Below, one piece after another: positions 8,454 through 16,643 of a DNA stretch of 64,000 nucleotides. The notes beneath the pieces were generated by a model. It did not search any database, had not been told where the DNA came from, and was given only the letters and a program-made list of their open reading frames with translations. Positions within the stretch are counted from its first letter, which is position 1, and each line of letters begins with the position of its first letter. This DNA comes from Eubacteriales bacterium (GTDB lineage: Bacteria > Bacillota > Clostridia > Lachnospirales > Lachnospiraceae). A program made the position numbers and the translations under genes. Where the stretch lies: contig JAUNGM010000001.1 in the NCBI GenBank assembly GCA_030524545.1, positions 1 to 64,000 on the forward strand. Reading direction: 5' to 3'.

Positions 8454-9948
8454 CGTTTTTTCTCCTTTCTGCTTCATCACGCATTCCACCAAGCATGATA
8501 CCGTTTTCATTGATGCCATCCACATAACTGCCAAACGAAAATGACTCAAACTCCATCCTGCCTTCCAATTCAAATCGGATATATAACGCATGTACTCCCG
8601 TCTCTTCCAGCGGCAGAGTCCATTCGCTCCACTCTCCCTTAAGCTCTGCTGTTCTTTCACTTACTGCCGCACCAGCCGGGCTGTCCAGGATTACTTTTAC
8701 GGATACCGCTCCGCTTCCCCTAAGACGCAGCGTCAATGTTTTTGCAGGGGAAAGGTCAAAATATTTATAACCCGCCACAGTTCCATCTGTAATATTGGCA
8801 ATATAGTGCAGGGCATCCGTTTCTTCTGTTCCCACCGGCTCCTCAAAAATATGCGGTTCCTGCTCACGGAGATTTCCCCTTGCAGACAGGCGTCCGTTTT
8901 TCATGGCCGGAGATGTCAGATGGCAGCAATAGCAGGCATTATATCTTCCCTCCGCCGGCAGGGCTCCGTCATTTAAACCACAGCTTGTGATCTCTGCCTG
9001 TCCGAACAATCCGTCCGGACGTATCGGAAGCTTTTCTGCACATCCCTGTCTACTGCTCTCAACGCCATGGGTCTGACGATGATAAAAGATATACCAGTCT
9101 CCGTGAAGCTGTACAAGACCTCCATGTGTATTTCCGTAAGGCATAACCGGACACGGATTTCCATTCAAGCCTATATCTGCATTGGATACCAAAATCCCTT
9201 CATATACAAACCCTTCATCCGGTCTATTGCTCACCGCATAGCAAAGCTCATGACTTTGCTCACTGGAATAGACCAGTACATAACGCCCATTGATCTTCCT
9301 CGGTGAAGATGCTTCATAAAATCCATGGCCCTCAAACGGTGTGCCTTTCGCCTTTTCACTGCCAGGAAGAAGCATTTTGGAACTTCCTTTTATGGTAAGC
9401 ATGTCCGGCTCCAGTTCAAGAACGCTGCTGTACCCTGTCGTCGGTATGGGATAAGGATAATCTGCAGGCGGTACAAACCCAATATACAAAAAGACGCGTC
9501 CATCCTCATCCACCAGCACACCGGGATCAAACATTTTCTCCTGTTCATAAACCTTTCCGTCTGCACATCTTACGCTTCCGTAAAAGGAAAACGGCCCCTG
9601 CGGCCGGTCGCTCACGGCCACACCGCAGGATGCACTGTACTTTGTATTATAATACAGATAATATCTTCCGTCAGTTCCCTGAACTACATCCGGTGCAAAA
9701 AGCCCGTCCTTTTCTCCTTTCATATCCGGAGCGTCTGTGCGCTTATATGCAGCACCGTCACACCGCCAGTCACCAAGGTCATTTAATGGTGCGGACCAGA
9801 CCATATAATCACCGGGACAAAACCCCTGTTCCCCGCCTGAATAATCATGAGAACCATAAACATACAGCCGGTCTCCGAATACGCGGGGCTCTGCATCCGG
9901 AATGTATTCCCACAGGGGAAGGTACGGATTCATCACTACATGATGCAT
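8446..9948 (-). CDS. GH43 family glycoside hydrolase with C-terminal beta-sandwich domain
   Basis: This 500-residue protein starts with NPYLPLWEYIPDAEPRVFGD, the GH43 first blade with the general-base aspartate (D18). FAPDVV near residue 85 holds the second conserved Asp, and GHGFYEASSPRKING the acid glutamate. A five-bladed propeller fills about residues 1-320. The remaining part (about 380-480) resembles a CBM6-like beta-sandwich (YKYFDLSPAKTLTLRLRGSG, then an aromatic-rich end). Family members act mostly as beta-xylosidases or alpha-L-arabinofuranosidases. There is no signal peptide. A strong GGAG site precedes the ATG, the GH2 stop is 10 bp upstream and the GH1 start overlaps its 3' end, so all three are translated together. 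The sugar specificity remains open. Confidence 0.9.
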   Translation of the reverse strand: MHHVVMNPYLPLWEYIPDAEPRVFGDRLYVYGSHDYSGGEQGFCPGDYMVWSAPLNDLGDWRCDGAAYKRTDAPDMKGEKDGLFAPDVVQGTDGRYYLYYNTKYSASCGVAVSDRPQGPFSFYGSVRCADGKVYEQEKMFDPGVLVDEDGRVFLYIGFVPPADYPYPIPTTGYSSVLELEPDMLTIKGSSKMLLPGSEKAKGTPFEGHGFYEASSPRKINGRYVLVYSSEQSHELCYAVSNRPDEGFVYEGILVSNADIGLNGNPCPVMPYGNTHGGLVQLHGDWYIFYHRQTHGVESSRQGCAEKLPIRPDGLFGQAEITSCGLNDGALPAEGRYNACYCCHLTSPAMKNGRLSARGNLREQEPHIFEEPVGTEETDALHYIANITDGTVAGYKYFDLSPAKTLTLRLRGSGAVSVKVILDSPAGAAVSERTAELKGEWSEWTLPLEETGVHALYIRFELEGRMEFESFSFGSYVDGINENGIMLGGMRDEAERRKNDE

Positions 9949-9958
9949 TTTCTTTCTC

Positions 9959-12217
9959 CTATTTTTTAATCCTGTTCAGTTTTTTATTTAACTCTACGAC
10001 CATTTCCGTTGTCACTGCTTTTCCTGCCATCTTCAGCTTTTCCTCCAATGGCATCTGCGCCTGCTTCTTCTTCATTTCCTCCGGCACTGTGGCATTCTTT
10101 GCCACATCCCCGTATGCCTCCACCATTTTTGCATTGATTTCCTCCAAAAGTACTGCAGCCTCCGGATTCGCCTCAATATCGGCAACTTTATCCCGAATGG
10201 AAAAATATCCTGCCGGGGTCTCCATATCCTCTCGGTCGAACCAGTTGACAATTTCTTCCCGCTCCATAATATAATCCGGATTTGGTTCGTCCACCTTGCG
10301 GATATCCATCACATCACTCACCTGGATTCCTTCCACAGGCTCTGCCACAGCTTCGATCCGGTGCTTCCCTGTGATCGGTACCTGGAAACGGAAAATCTTA
10401 TCTCCCTCCTGTGTACCTGCTTCCTTTCCGTCCACCTTCAGAGTAACTTTGCCTAAGTTGGAGTAAACCTTAATCTCTGTAACATCCTCAGAGCGGTCCA
10501 CATAGCGGCGTCCGCACAGATAGACAAACGGCTCTTTGGAAAGATAGGCCTTGTAAATATAGAAGGCATCCTTCTTGATCTTCCTGTCAAAGGTCACCAG
10601 TCCCTTGTGGTTGACTCCCGGCTCTCCGCCATCCTCTCTGCCGTCTGCAGCAAAGTCAAACATATTCCAGACATGCATTGCCCAGATATACGGACGTTTT
10701 TTCCACATTTCCAGCATATGTTCATGATAAACCGCCTGATATTCCTCCGTATAATCTCCCTTTTCCGGTTTCCCGGTCTGATAGCAGATCGTTGCATCCG
10801 CCCCATACTCGGACAGGCCCATGGCAACATCCGGATGCTTTTCATGAAACTCATCAAACCAAAGATCGTTTTCTTCTTTTTCTCCTACATACCATCCATA
10901 GTACAAATTGTAGGACCGGATGTCCGGAAGCTTCACAATCGGGTCTTCTGTACTCAGAATAAATACATTTGCCATTGTCGTAAATCTTGTGGCATCCATC
11001 TTATGACATAGATCATTTAAGATTCTGTGGTTCTCCATCAGATCCTCAGTCACGCCCCCGCTTACGGTGATCTCATTCGACAGTCCCCAGCAGATGATGG
11101 AGGCATGATGATAATTCTGTATTACCAGCTCTTTCATCTGGCTGATGGTGTTTTCCCGTCCGTCCGGCATATGCTGGCTGATATAGGGAATCTCCGCCCA
11201 AACGATCATCCCCGCTTCGTCGCACAGATCATAGAAATACTGGTCATGCTGGTAATGTGCCAGCCGGATGGTATTTGCCCCGATTTCTTTGATCAGTTCC
11301 ATATCCTCTCTGTGCATTTCCGGAGTCAGGGCATTTCCCACACCTTTTCTGTCCTGGTGTCTTGCCACGCCACAGAGCGGATAGCTTTTTCCGTTTAAGA
11401 AAAATCCCTTTTCCGGATCCACGGAGAAGGTCCGGAAGCCTGCCTTTATCTCTGCCGTATCTGCCGGTTTTCCATTACAGATCAGTTCCGCCTTAACCGT
11501 ATAAAGATATGGATCATCAAGGCCGTTCCAAAGATGTACATTTTCAACAGTAAGCTCTGCGTCCAGATAATTGTCCTTCACCTGGGCCTCCGTATCGGCA
11601 ACCACTTTTTTGTCTGCATCCAGAATCGTAAGTACCGCTTTGCTCTCTGAAGAAACATTTTCCGTCCATGCTTCCACTTTTATTTTCCCATCCGGGTTGC
11701 CTAAGGTAACCTGCGGTGTGACTTTTAAGCCATTCCCACCATAGCAGCCCAATGCAAAATGTGCCTTTGACATAGTGATCAGATAAACATCCCTGTAGAT
11801 ACCGCCATAAAATGTAAAGTCTGCTTTCTGCGGATAGACAATGCTGTTCACACTGTTATCAACGGAAACGGCCAGCACATTTTCCTCCTGAAGCTCTTCC
11901 GTAACAGGAACACGGAACGTGGAATAACCGCCCTCATGTCTTGCCAGCTTCTTCCCGTTGACATACACCTCCGCGGTCATTCCCACACCGCGAAATTCCA
12001 GCCATGCTTCCTCATTTTCAAGCAGGTCCGGTTTTGTAAATTTTTTTACATACCAGCAGGTTCCCCGGTAATAATCATTGCCGCCATCCTGCCCATCCAC
12101 GGCATTCCATGTATGGGGCAGTGAAATCTTCTCCCCTTCCGCTGTCACTGCTGCTTCCGGCCCTACATTTTCTTTCAGAAAAATCCAGTTGTCATTTATT
12201 TTTATTTTCTGTCCCAT
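9959..12217 (-). CDS. GH2 family glycoside hydrolase (beta-galactosidase/beta-glucuronidase-like) with helical C-terminal tail
   Basis: The 752-residue enzyme shows the GH2 order. A jelly-roll sugar-binding domain (about 5-150, with LPHTWNAVDG and YYRGTCWY) is followed by an immunoglobulin-like domain and a TIM barrel from about residue 270. The acid/base lies in GLSNEI (E382) and the nucleophile in GLSEYGA (E470). At 752 residues it is much shorter than LacZ and nearer the short GH2 plan. No signal peptide is present. The ATG at 12217 has GGAG nine bases before it; an in-frame TTG 15 bp upstream is less likely. After a further beta-domain, residues about 678-752 form a helical tail similar to that of the GH3 protein encoded in the same operon. 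The substrate is probably a beta-galactoside, glucuronide or related plant glycoside. Confidence 0.92.
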   Translation of the reverse strand: MGQKIKINDNWIFLKENVGPEAAVTAEGEKISLPHTWNAVDGQDGGNDYYRGTCWYVKKFTKPDLLENEEAWLEFRGVGMTAEVYVNGKKLARHEGGYSTFRVPVTEELQEENVLAVSVDNSVNSIVYPQKADFTFYGGIYRDVYLITMSKAHFALGCYGGNGLKVTPQVTLGNPDGKIKVEAWTENVSSESKAVLTILDADKKVVADTEAQVKDNYLDAELTVENVHLWNGLDDPYLYTVKAELICNGKPADTAEIKAGFRTFSVDPEKGFFLNGKSYPLCGVARHQDRKGVGNALTPEMHREDMELIKEIGANTIRLAHYQHDQYFYDLCDEAGMIVWAEIPYISQHMPDGRENTISQMKELVIQNYHHASIICWGLSNEITVSGGVTEDLMENHRILNDLCHKMDATRFTTMANVFILSTEDPIVKLPDIRSYNLYYGWYVGEKEENDLWFDEFHEKHPDVAMGLSEYGADATICYQTGKPEKGDYTEEYQAVYHEHMLEMWKKRPYIWAMHVWNMFDFAADGREDGGEPGVNHKGLVTFDRKIKKDAFYIYKAYLSKEPFVYLCGRRYVDRSEDVTEIKVYSNLGKVTLKVDGKEAGTQEGDKIFRFQVPITGKHRIEAVAEPVEGIQVSDVMDIRKVDEPNPDYIMEREEIVNWFDREDMETPAGYFSIRDKVADIEANPEAAVLLEEINAKMVEAYGDVAKNATVPEEMKKKQAQMPLEEKLKMAGKAVTTEMVVELNKKLNRIKK

Positions 12218-12265
12218 TCGCTCTTTCTCCAATCTTCCAAATTACTTTCTTTTTCAAAAAAATGA

Positions 12266-12309
12266 AAATACTCATTTGTACTTTTTTGCCACAGTACAAA
12301 TGAGTATTT
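12266..12309 (-). promoter_or_regulatory. Perfect 16-bp hairpin between symporter and GH2 genes
   Basis: AAATACTCATTTGTAC and its exact complement are separated by a 12-nt loop. On the minus-strand transcript the stem is followed by TCATTTTTTTG, which resembles an intra-operon attenuator or partial terminator. It lies after the symporter stop and about 50 bp before the GH2 start. It may lower hydrolase expression relative to the transporter, or protect the symporter mRNA 3' end. Confidence 0.7.
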
Positions 12310-12356
12310 CTGTTGCTATGTACCGTATGCCGGTCATATTCAGGAAAAAAACAATC

Positions 12357-13832
12357 TTATTTTGCTGCCGCTTTCTTTTCTGCAATGCTCTTCTGCACTT
12401 CGATCATCTTCTCTCTGCTCAGTGTACAATTCTTCATGCTGAGAAGCGTGCATACCCAGCCAAGGATCGGGAATCCGCAATACAGTACCACCGTCATGAT
12501 TCGTACGCCTGTTGTCAGAGGATCGCCCTGCTGCGGTGCAGTACTTGTATAGCCGATGATACCAATCAGCGCAGTTGCTATGGTTGCACCGAATGCAGAA
12601 ATAAACTTGTCAATAAAGCTGTAGGTTGCAGATACAACAGCCGGCATATACTTTCCTGTACGATGCAGTTCATAGTCGATCACATCCATACGCATGGCAG
12701 TTGTAGCAGTTGAAACAACCATCTTGGTTGCTCTGTCGCCAAACATCAGAAGGAAGAAAATCGCCGACGGTACGATGGCTACTGTAATCTTTGTAGTATC
12801 GGAGAACAGAAGGAAAAGTGCAAAGATTGCATTCACTCCGATACAAACCCATGTCCATGTAACCATTGTTTTTTTGTTTCCATGTTTTCCTGCAAGACGT
12901 GCGCCAATGATCGCAAAGATAATGGAAGGGAGCATGGCAACTGTAGAAATCACTGTGGAGATTGACATATTTCCGATCAGGATTCCGAACAACATCGTTG
13001 TAACAACAGCGGCACCGCCGATCGTCTGTGTCAGCTTGTCCGAGCAGGCAGCGATCATATATCTCTGCAGTTCTTTATTGTCTTTGATCAATGACCACAT
13101 ATCCTGGAAGGAAACCTTTTCCTCCTCACCCTTGCCATTGGAAATTCCTGCAAAATTTTCCGGTTTATCAAATTCTGCCATACCAACACAGGAAAGTACT
13201 TCAAAAACAAAAGCGACTGACACTACCAGAAGATTCAGGGATGACAAAAACGGAATGTCGATCACGTTATCGCATTTCGGCAAAATAACTGTCATGGAAA
13301 CCATGGAAATGACCATTGGTGTCAGATAAGAATAAATGGTTGACCATACGCTTAATGCAGGTCTCTGTTTCGGGTCATTCGTCATTACAGGGCCAACCAT
13401 AGACATTGCAATACCAGCCAGCGTATATCCGACAATGTATACCATGTAACACACAATAAAGAAAACCAGACCTGACACACCGCTTAAATGTCCTGCACCC
13501 CAGTTACACATAGCAGTGGTTGCAAGAGCCATAATGCCCCACCCTATCAGCAGAAAGATACGTATCTTACCGAATCGGGTATTTACCCGTTCAATGATAA
13601 AAGCGCAGACCGGATCTGTAATACCGTCAAAAATACGGGATGCCGTCATGATCACACCAGTCACAGCCACTAAAATGCCATAACCGCTGTTGCCAATATA
13701 GGTGGCATAGCCCATCAAAACATAAAAGCACATAGGTGCAGCAGTACAAAGCTGCGATAATGCGATCTGCCAAAGCTTGGCTCTTCTGTACATCACACCG
13801 TCCTGTTCGGAACTGGAAACTCGTTTACTCAT
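12357..13832 (-). CDS. GPH-family (glycoside-pentoside-hexuronide:cation) sugar symporter, MFS fold
   Basis: This 491-residue membrane protein begins MSKRVSSSEQDG and has about twelve hydrophobic segments. The motifs VTGVIMTASRIFDGITDPVCAFIIERVNTRFGKIR (given here only as the family landmark near residues 75-110) and DYELHRTGKY near 415 are GPH signatures; the first contains the cation-site aspartates. Such carriers import oligosaccharides or glycosides with Na+ or H+. It is the first gene of the hydrolase operon and presumably supplies the intact substrate that the four cytoplasmic hydrolases cut. GGAG nine bases before 13832 sets the start; an in-frame GTG upstream lacks context. A divergent AraC gene with candidate operators lies just upstream. 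Confidence 0.9.
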   Translation of the reverse strand: MSKRVSSSEQDGVMYRRAKLWQIALSQLCTAAPMCFYVLMGYATYIGNSGYGILVAVTGVIMTASRIFDGITDPVCAFIIERVNTRFGKIRIFLLIGWGIMALATTAMCNWGAGHLSGVSGLVFFIVCYMVYIVGYTLAGIAMSMVGPVMTNDPKQRPALSVWSTIYSYLTPMVISMVSMTVILPKCDNVIDIPFLSSLNLLVVSVAFVFEVLSCVGMAEFDKPENFAGISNGKGEEEKVSFQDMWSLIKDNKELQRYMIAACSDKLTQTIGGAAVVTTMLFGILIGNMSISTVISTVAMLPSIIFAIIGARLAGKHGNKKTMVTWTWVCIGVNAIFALFLLFSDTTKITVAIVPSAIFFLLMFGDRATKMVVSTATTAMRMDVIDYELHRTGKYMPAVVSATYSFIDKFISAFGATIATALIGIIGYTSTAPQQGDPLTTGVRIMTVVLYCGFPILGWVCTLLSMKNCTLSREKMIEVQKSIAEKKAAAK

Positions 13833-13881
13833 ATTAATCTCCTCTCTCTTTGTAAAATACACTTGTTTCACGGTTTTGATG

Positions 13882-13887
13882 ATTGTA
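13882..13887 (-). promoter_or_regulatory. Possible -10 of the glycoside hydrolase operon
   Basis: TACAAT on the minus strand lies about 50 nt upstream of the symporter start. No good -35 is seen, which fits a promoter dependent on an activator. The candidate AraC-type half-sites lie just upstream of where the -35 would be. Confidence 0.35.
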
Positions 13888-13911
13888 TTTTACCAAACCA
13901 GGAATATTCGT

Positions 13912-13948
13912 GTTAGAATAAAAATGGCATAAATAGAATAATTCTATT
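13912..13948. promoter_or_regulatory. Candidate AraC-type operator upstream of the hydrolase operon
   Basis: Two TAGAATA half-sites at 13914-13920 and 13934-13940 are direct repeats exactly 20 bp apart, the two-helical-turn spacing usual for AraC-family monomers on DNA. The second site is also part of a perfect inverted repeat AATAGAAT-A-ATTCTATT (13932-13948). It lies in the divergent region between the symporter and the AraC gene. The block GTTAGAATAAAA recurs upstream of the phosphotriesterase-like gene with the same 22-bp offset to a second TAG-AT site. Confidence 0.55.
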
Positions 13949-14004
13949 CTTTTGCAATAAAAAATGCTAATATGTCTAATGTAGAAAAAATTGATAAAAA
14001 AGGC

Positions 14005-14034
14005 TTCACAAAATAATCCTCTCTGTGCTAGAAT
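14005..14034 (+). promoter_or_regulatory. Possible promoter of the AraC regulator
   Basis: TTCACA (14005-14010) and TAGAAT (14029-14034) are 18 bp apart, with a TG two bases before the -10. Two more TAGAA-type sites at 14046 and 14066 lie 20 bp apart between this promoter and the start codon and could allow autoregulation. Confidence 0.4.
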
Positions 14035-14090
14035 CATTTCAAAATTAGAACTTATTTGTTGAATATAGAATTTTTCAAGGAGTTTTTTTT

Positions 14091-15284
14091 ATGGATACCG
14101 CATTATTTTCAATGCTCCTGCGCAACCTTCTTCAGGTCAATGTCCTCTGTACGGAAACGGAAAAACATGCTTTGCGGCTTTTTGAAGAACAATATTGTTT
14201 TCATGAAGAACTGCAGCCTATGTTCACCGCCCAGGCTCTGGCTTATCTGATGGATTCCATGCAGGAAAATATTTATTATGAAATTACGGACACGCTGAAT
14301 GTCTGCCTGCTCTTTTTCCGCTTTCAAGGTCAGACTTTTCTTGCCGGGCCGTATGTGAAAACAGAGTATGAAGAACAAAAAATGCAGGTAGTTCTTGCAG
14401 AAAACAAAATTCCTGCTTCCTATGCGATTTCTTTAAAATTATACTACACTGCTTTTCCTTTATTAAGTATTTACCACATACAAAAAACGATTTCCGCATG
14501 TATCAATGCTTTCAGTGGGGCTCCCGTTGAATTTTCCTATCGGAGACTCCATGGTTTTCACGAAAAGATCAATCCTGCTCCTTTATTTAGGACGGAACCC
14601 ATTGATCACAATGAATTGTACCGCAGATATGATATCGAAAATCATTTCCTGCAAATGATCGAGACCGGAAATGTAGAAGAAGTATTGACCGCCTATGATG
14701 AAATAAGCGCACGGTCATCCTTTGACACCCAGCCTTATCTTGTCAGTGTACAGCAAAATCCTTTTTCCGGTCTTTCCATTGTCCGTGCTCTTGCGCGAAA
14801 GGCAGCGGAAAACAGCGGTTTATCCGTAATCACAATTGATGAGATCACCCAAAAGGCTGTCCAGCTTATGAACTCCTCATCAAGCTATCATGAACAGAAG
14901 AACATCACACGGAATATGCTTGTAGAATTAGCCGAGGCGGTCCGCAGCCATCTGCTGGACAGTGCCGATTTTTCTGCGCCGATCCGGAAAGTAGTGGAAT
15001 ATCTTTCCCTGAATTTCAGCCAGGAAATTTCGCTGTCATATCTGGCAGATATGGTCCACCTGTCTGAATCCCACCTGTCAAAGAGCTTCAAAAAAGAAAC
15101 CGGAAAAACCATCTTCGCTTACATTGCCAGTCTTCGCTGCAGGCATGCGGCAAAGATGCTGAAGGAAACAGAGTTGTCGATTCAGGAAATCAGCAATTAT
15201 GTGGGGTATCCGGATAACAACTACTTTGTCAAGGTATTCAAAAAACAATATGGGGTAACGCCGTCCGTCTTCCGGTCATCCTGA
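14091..15284 (+). CDS. AraC-family transcriptional regulator of the carbohydrate locus
   Basis: This 397-residue protein has a C-terminal AraC/XylS DNA-binding domain (about residues 295-395) with two helix-turn-helix units. The first is around ISLSYLADMVHLSESHLSKSF and the second around SIQEISNYVGYPDNNYFVKVFKK, ending in the usual GVTPSVFR. The N-terminal 280 residues form a large, poorly conserved sensing region with no obvious cupin motif, so the ligand is unknown. CAAGGAG precedes the ATG. It is transcribed away from the symporter-hydrolase operon and is the most likely controller of that operon. A second target may be the convergent phosphotriesterase-like gene, because both upstream regions carry the same spaced half-sites. 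Confidence 0.93.
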   Translation: MDTALFSMLLRNLLQVNVLCTETEKHALRLFEEQYCFHEELQPMFTAQALAYLMDSMQENIYYEITDTLNVCLLFFRFQGQTFLAGPYVKTEYEEQKMQVVLAENKIPASYAISLKLYYTAFPLLSIYHIQKTISACINAFSGAPVEFSYRRLHGFHEKINPAPLFRTEPIDHNELYRRYDIENHFLQMIETGNVEEVLTAYDEISARSSFDTQPYLVSVQQNPFSGLSIVRALARKAAENSGLSVITIDEITQKAVQLMNSSSSYHEQKNITRNMLVELAEAVRSHLLDSADFSAPIRKVVEYLSLNFSQEISLSYLADMVHLSESHLSKSFKKETGKTIFAYIASLRCRHAAKMLKETELSIQEISNYVGYPDNNYFVKVFKKQYGVTPSVFRSS

Positions 15285-15322
15285 TACCGGAAGGCTGCGC
15301 GGAGTAATTTCCTATGAAATAT

Positions 15323-15368
15323 AAAACTCCGTTGGCAGATATCCGTAAGGGTCTGTCAGCGGAGTTTT
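15323..15368. terminator. Bidirectional terminator between AraC and phosphotriesterase-like genes
   Basis: AAAACTCCG and CGGAGTTTT bracket an inner TTGGCAGA/TCTGTCAG stem. Flanking A and T tracts let it work on both strands, as expected between two convergent genes. Confidence 0.8.
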
Positions 15369-15399
15369 CCATGCTGCCGCAGGATCTTTTCTGCGGGAT

Positions 15400-16497
15400 T
15401 CAATATGCAAGAATTCTTGCGGGATTCTCAACGGTCAGCTTTGGTATCGCATCTCCTCTGCCATACTTTTGAAGCATGCTCAATCCGTATTCGATAAATC
15501 TTGTACAGCCATAGCCGCCATAGCTGCGGCTTGCTATTTTGCTGGAAAAGTCATTGCCAAGTGTTATCTGTGATGCATATCCCAGATCAATCAGTGTGAT
15601 CAATGCTTTGACACGATCATAATCTTCTGCCGCAAAGAACTGGAGATTGGTGATGGGCATTCCCCATGTATCCAATCCAATATTCACTCCCAGATCAAGA
15701 AGCGCTTTGTGCATATCAAGATTAATATTTCTTCCTGTCTCCATATTCTGCATGTAGTCATCCACTTTTACACTGCAGGCAAGGCGGCTGTCCATATGAC
15801 AGATCAGAATACGTCCTGCATCTACACCATAGTTCTCTATCACCATTTTGACAACACGGACGATTTCTTCGCCCGGGATCGTGGGATCTGTGTGAATATG
15901 CAGCGACATTCCTGTTTCTGCTGATAATCTTGCACATGCGCGTATACCATCGATTTCCGCTTCATGAATCCCATTGGGGCCATACGTGGCAAGCGCAGCT
16001 TTCAGGATACCGGGCTTAACATCTGTTCCATCAATCCCTTCTTCGATTTCTTTTTTGAAGGTCTGATATAACACTTCCTCATCCTTGCCCAATAATTCTG
16101 CCGGTCTTGAAATTGCTGTGTAGATGCCCGTTGCGCAAATGATATTTAAACCGCTGCGCTTTGAAAATTCTTTCAGTTTATCTCCGTTTCCACGGATGCC
16201 GATCGGGCCGGGATCCACCACGGAGCATCCGCCGGCTGCTTTAAAATAACTATATTCCTTCAGCAGATAATCCATATTATCAATAATCTGCAGCTCTTTA
16301 CTCATAAGATACGTACCGGATTTCAAAAATCCATAGTTCTCCGGTACAAACGCCAGCATTTCGTCCGTTACTCCCGGAAACATATTCTTCATAAACTGGC
16401 CTGCAACACTCAGATCAAGGAACGTATGATCATGCATACTCGTAAGGCCAAGTTCTTCAGGTGCAATATCTCCCAGCACTGTTCTGATTTTTTTCAT
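15400..16497 (-). CDS. Phosphotriesterase-family metal-dependent hydrolase (probable lactonase/esterase)
   Basis: The 365-residue protein has the ligands of a binuclear-metal amidohydrolase of the phosphotriesterase family. These are MHDH near residues 21-24, the bridging-lysine candidate in GILKAALATYG, a His in LHIHTD, a His in ICHMDSR and the final Asp in TLGNDFSS. Family members are mainly lactonases, so hydrolysis of a lactone or ester is more likely than a true organophosphate. There is no signal peptide. It stands alone on the minus strand between convergent AraC and upstream TetR genes. Its upstream region shares the GTTAGAATAAAA block with the hydrolase operon, which suggests that it is induced together with the sugar genes and may open a sugar lactone. 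That link is inference. Confidence 0.88.
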   Translation of the reverse strand: MKKIRTVLGDIAPEELGLTSMHDHTFLDLSVAGQFMKNMFPGVTDEMLAFVPENYGFLKSGTYLMSKELQIIDNMDYLLKEYSYFKAAGGCSVVDPGPIGIRGNGDKLKEFSKRSGLNIICATGIYTAISRPAELLGKDEEVLYQTFKKEIEEGIDGTDVKPGILKAALATYGPNGIHEAEIDGIRACARLSAETGMSLHIHTDPTIPGEEIVRVVKMVIENYGVDAGRILICHMDSRLACSVKVDDYMQNMETGRNINLDMHKALLDLGVNIGLDTWGMPITNLQFFAAEDYDRVKALITLIDLGYASQITLGNDFSSKIASRSYGGYGCTRFIEYGLSMLQKYGRGDAIPKLTVENPARILAY

Positions 16498-16582
16498 GTA
16501 ATCCTCTCTTTCGGAATTCTTTGTAAAATAAAATTGTCTTGTAATGTTTCTACAGAAATCTTATCATAGAAAGAATCAGAGG

Positions 16583-16612
16583 GTTAGAATAAAACCGTTT
16601 CTTATAGTATTA
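16583..16612. promoter_or_regulatory. Candidate AraC-type operator upstream of the phosphotriesterase-like gene
   Basis: GTTAGAATAAAA (16583-16594) is identical to the block at 13912-13923. A second TAGTATT site starts 22 bp after its first base, at the same offset as the second half-site of the hydrolase operon. It lies 86 bp upstream of the start codon, against 80 bp in the other case, and in the same orientation relative to its gene. Confidence 0.5.
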
Positions 16613-16643
16613 TTTTGCTTTGTTCTATGATTATATTGTAATA

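Noticed and set aside
15400-16497. True organophosphate-degrading phosphotriesterase
   Set aside because: The metal ligands fit, but most family members in such contexts are lactonases or unassigned, and nothing in the locus points to organophosphates.
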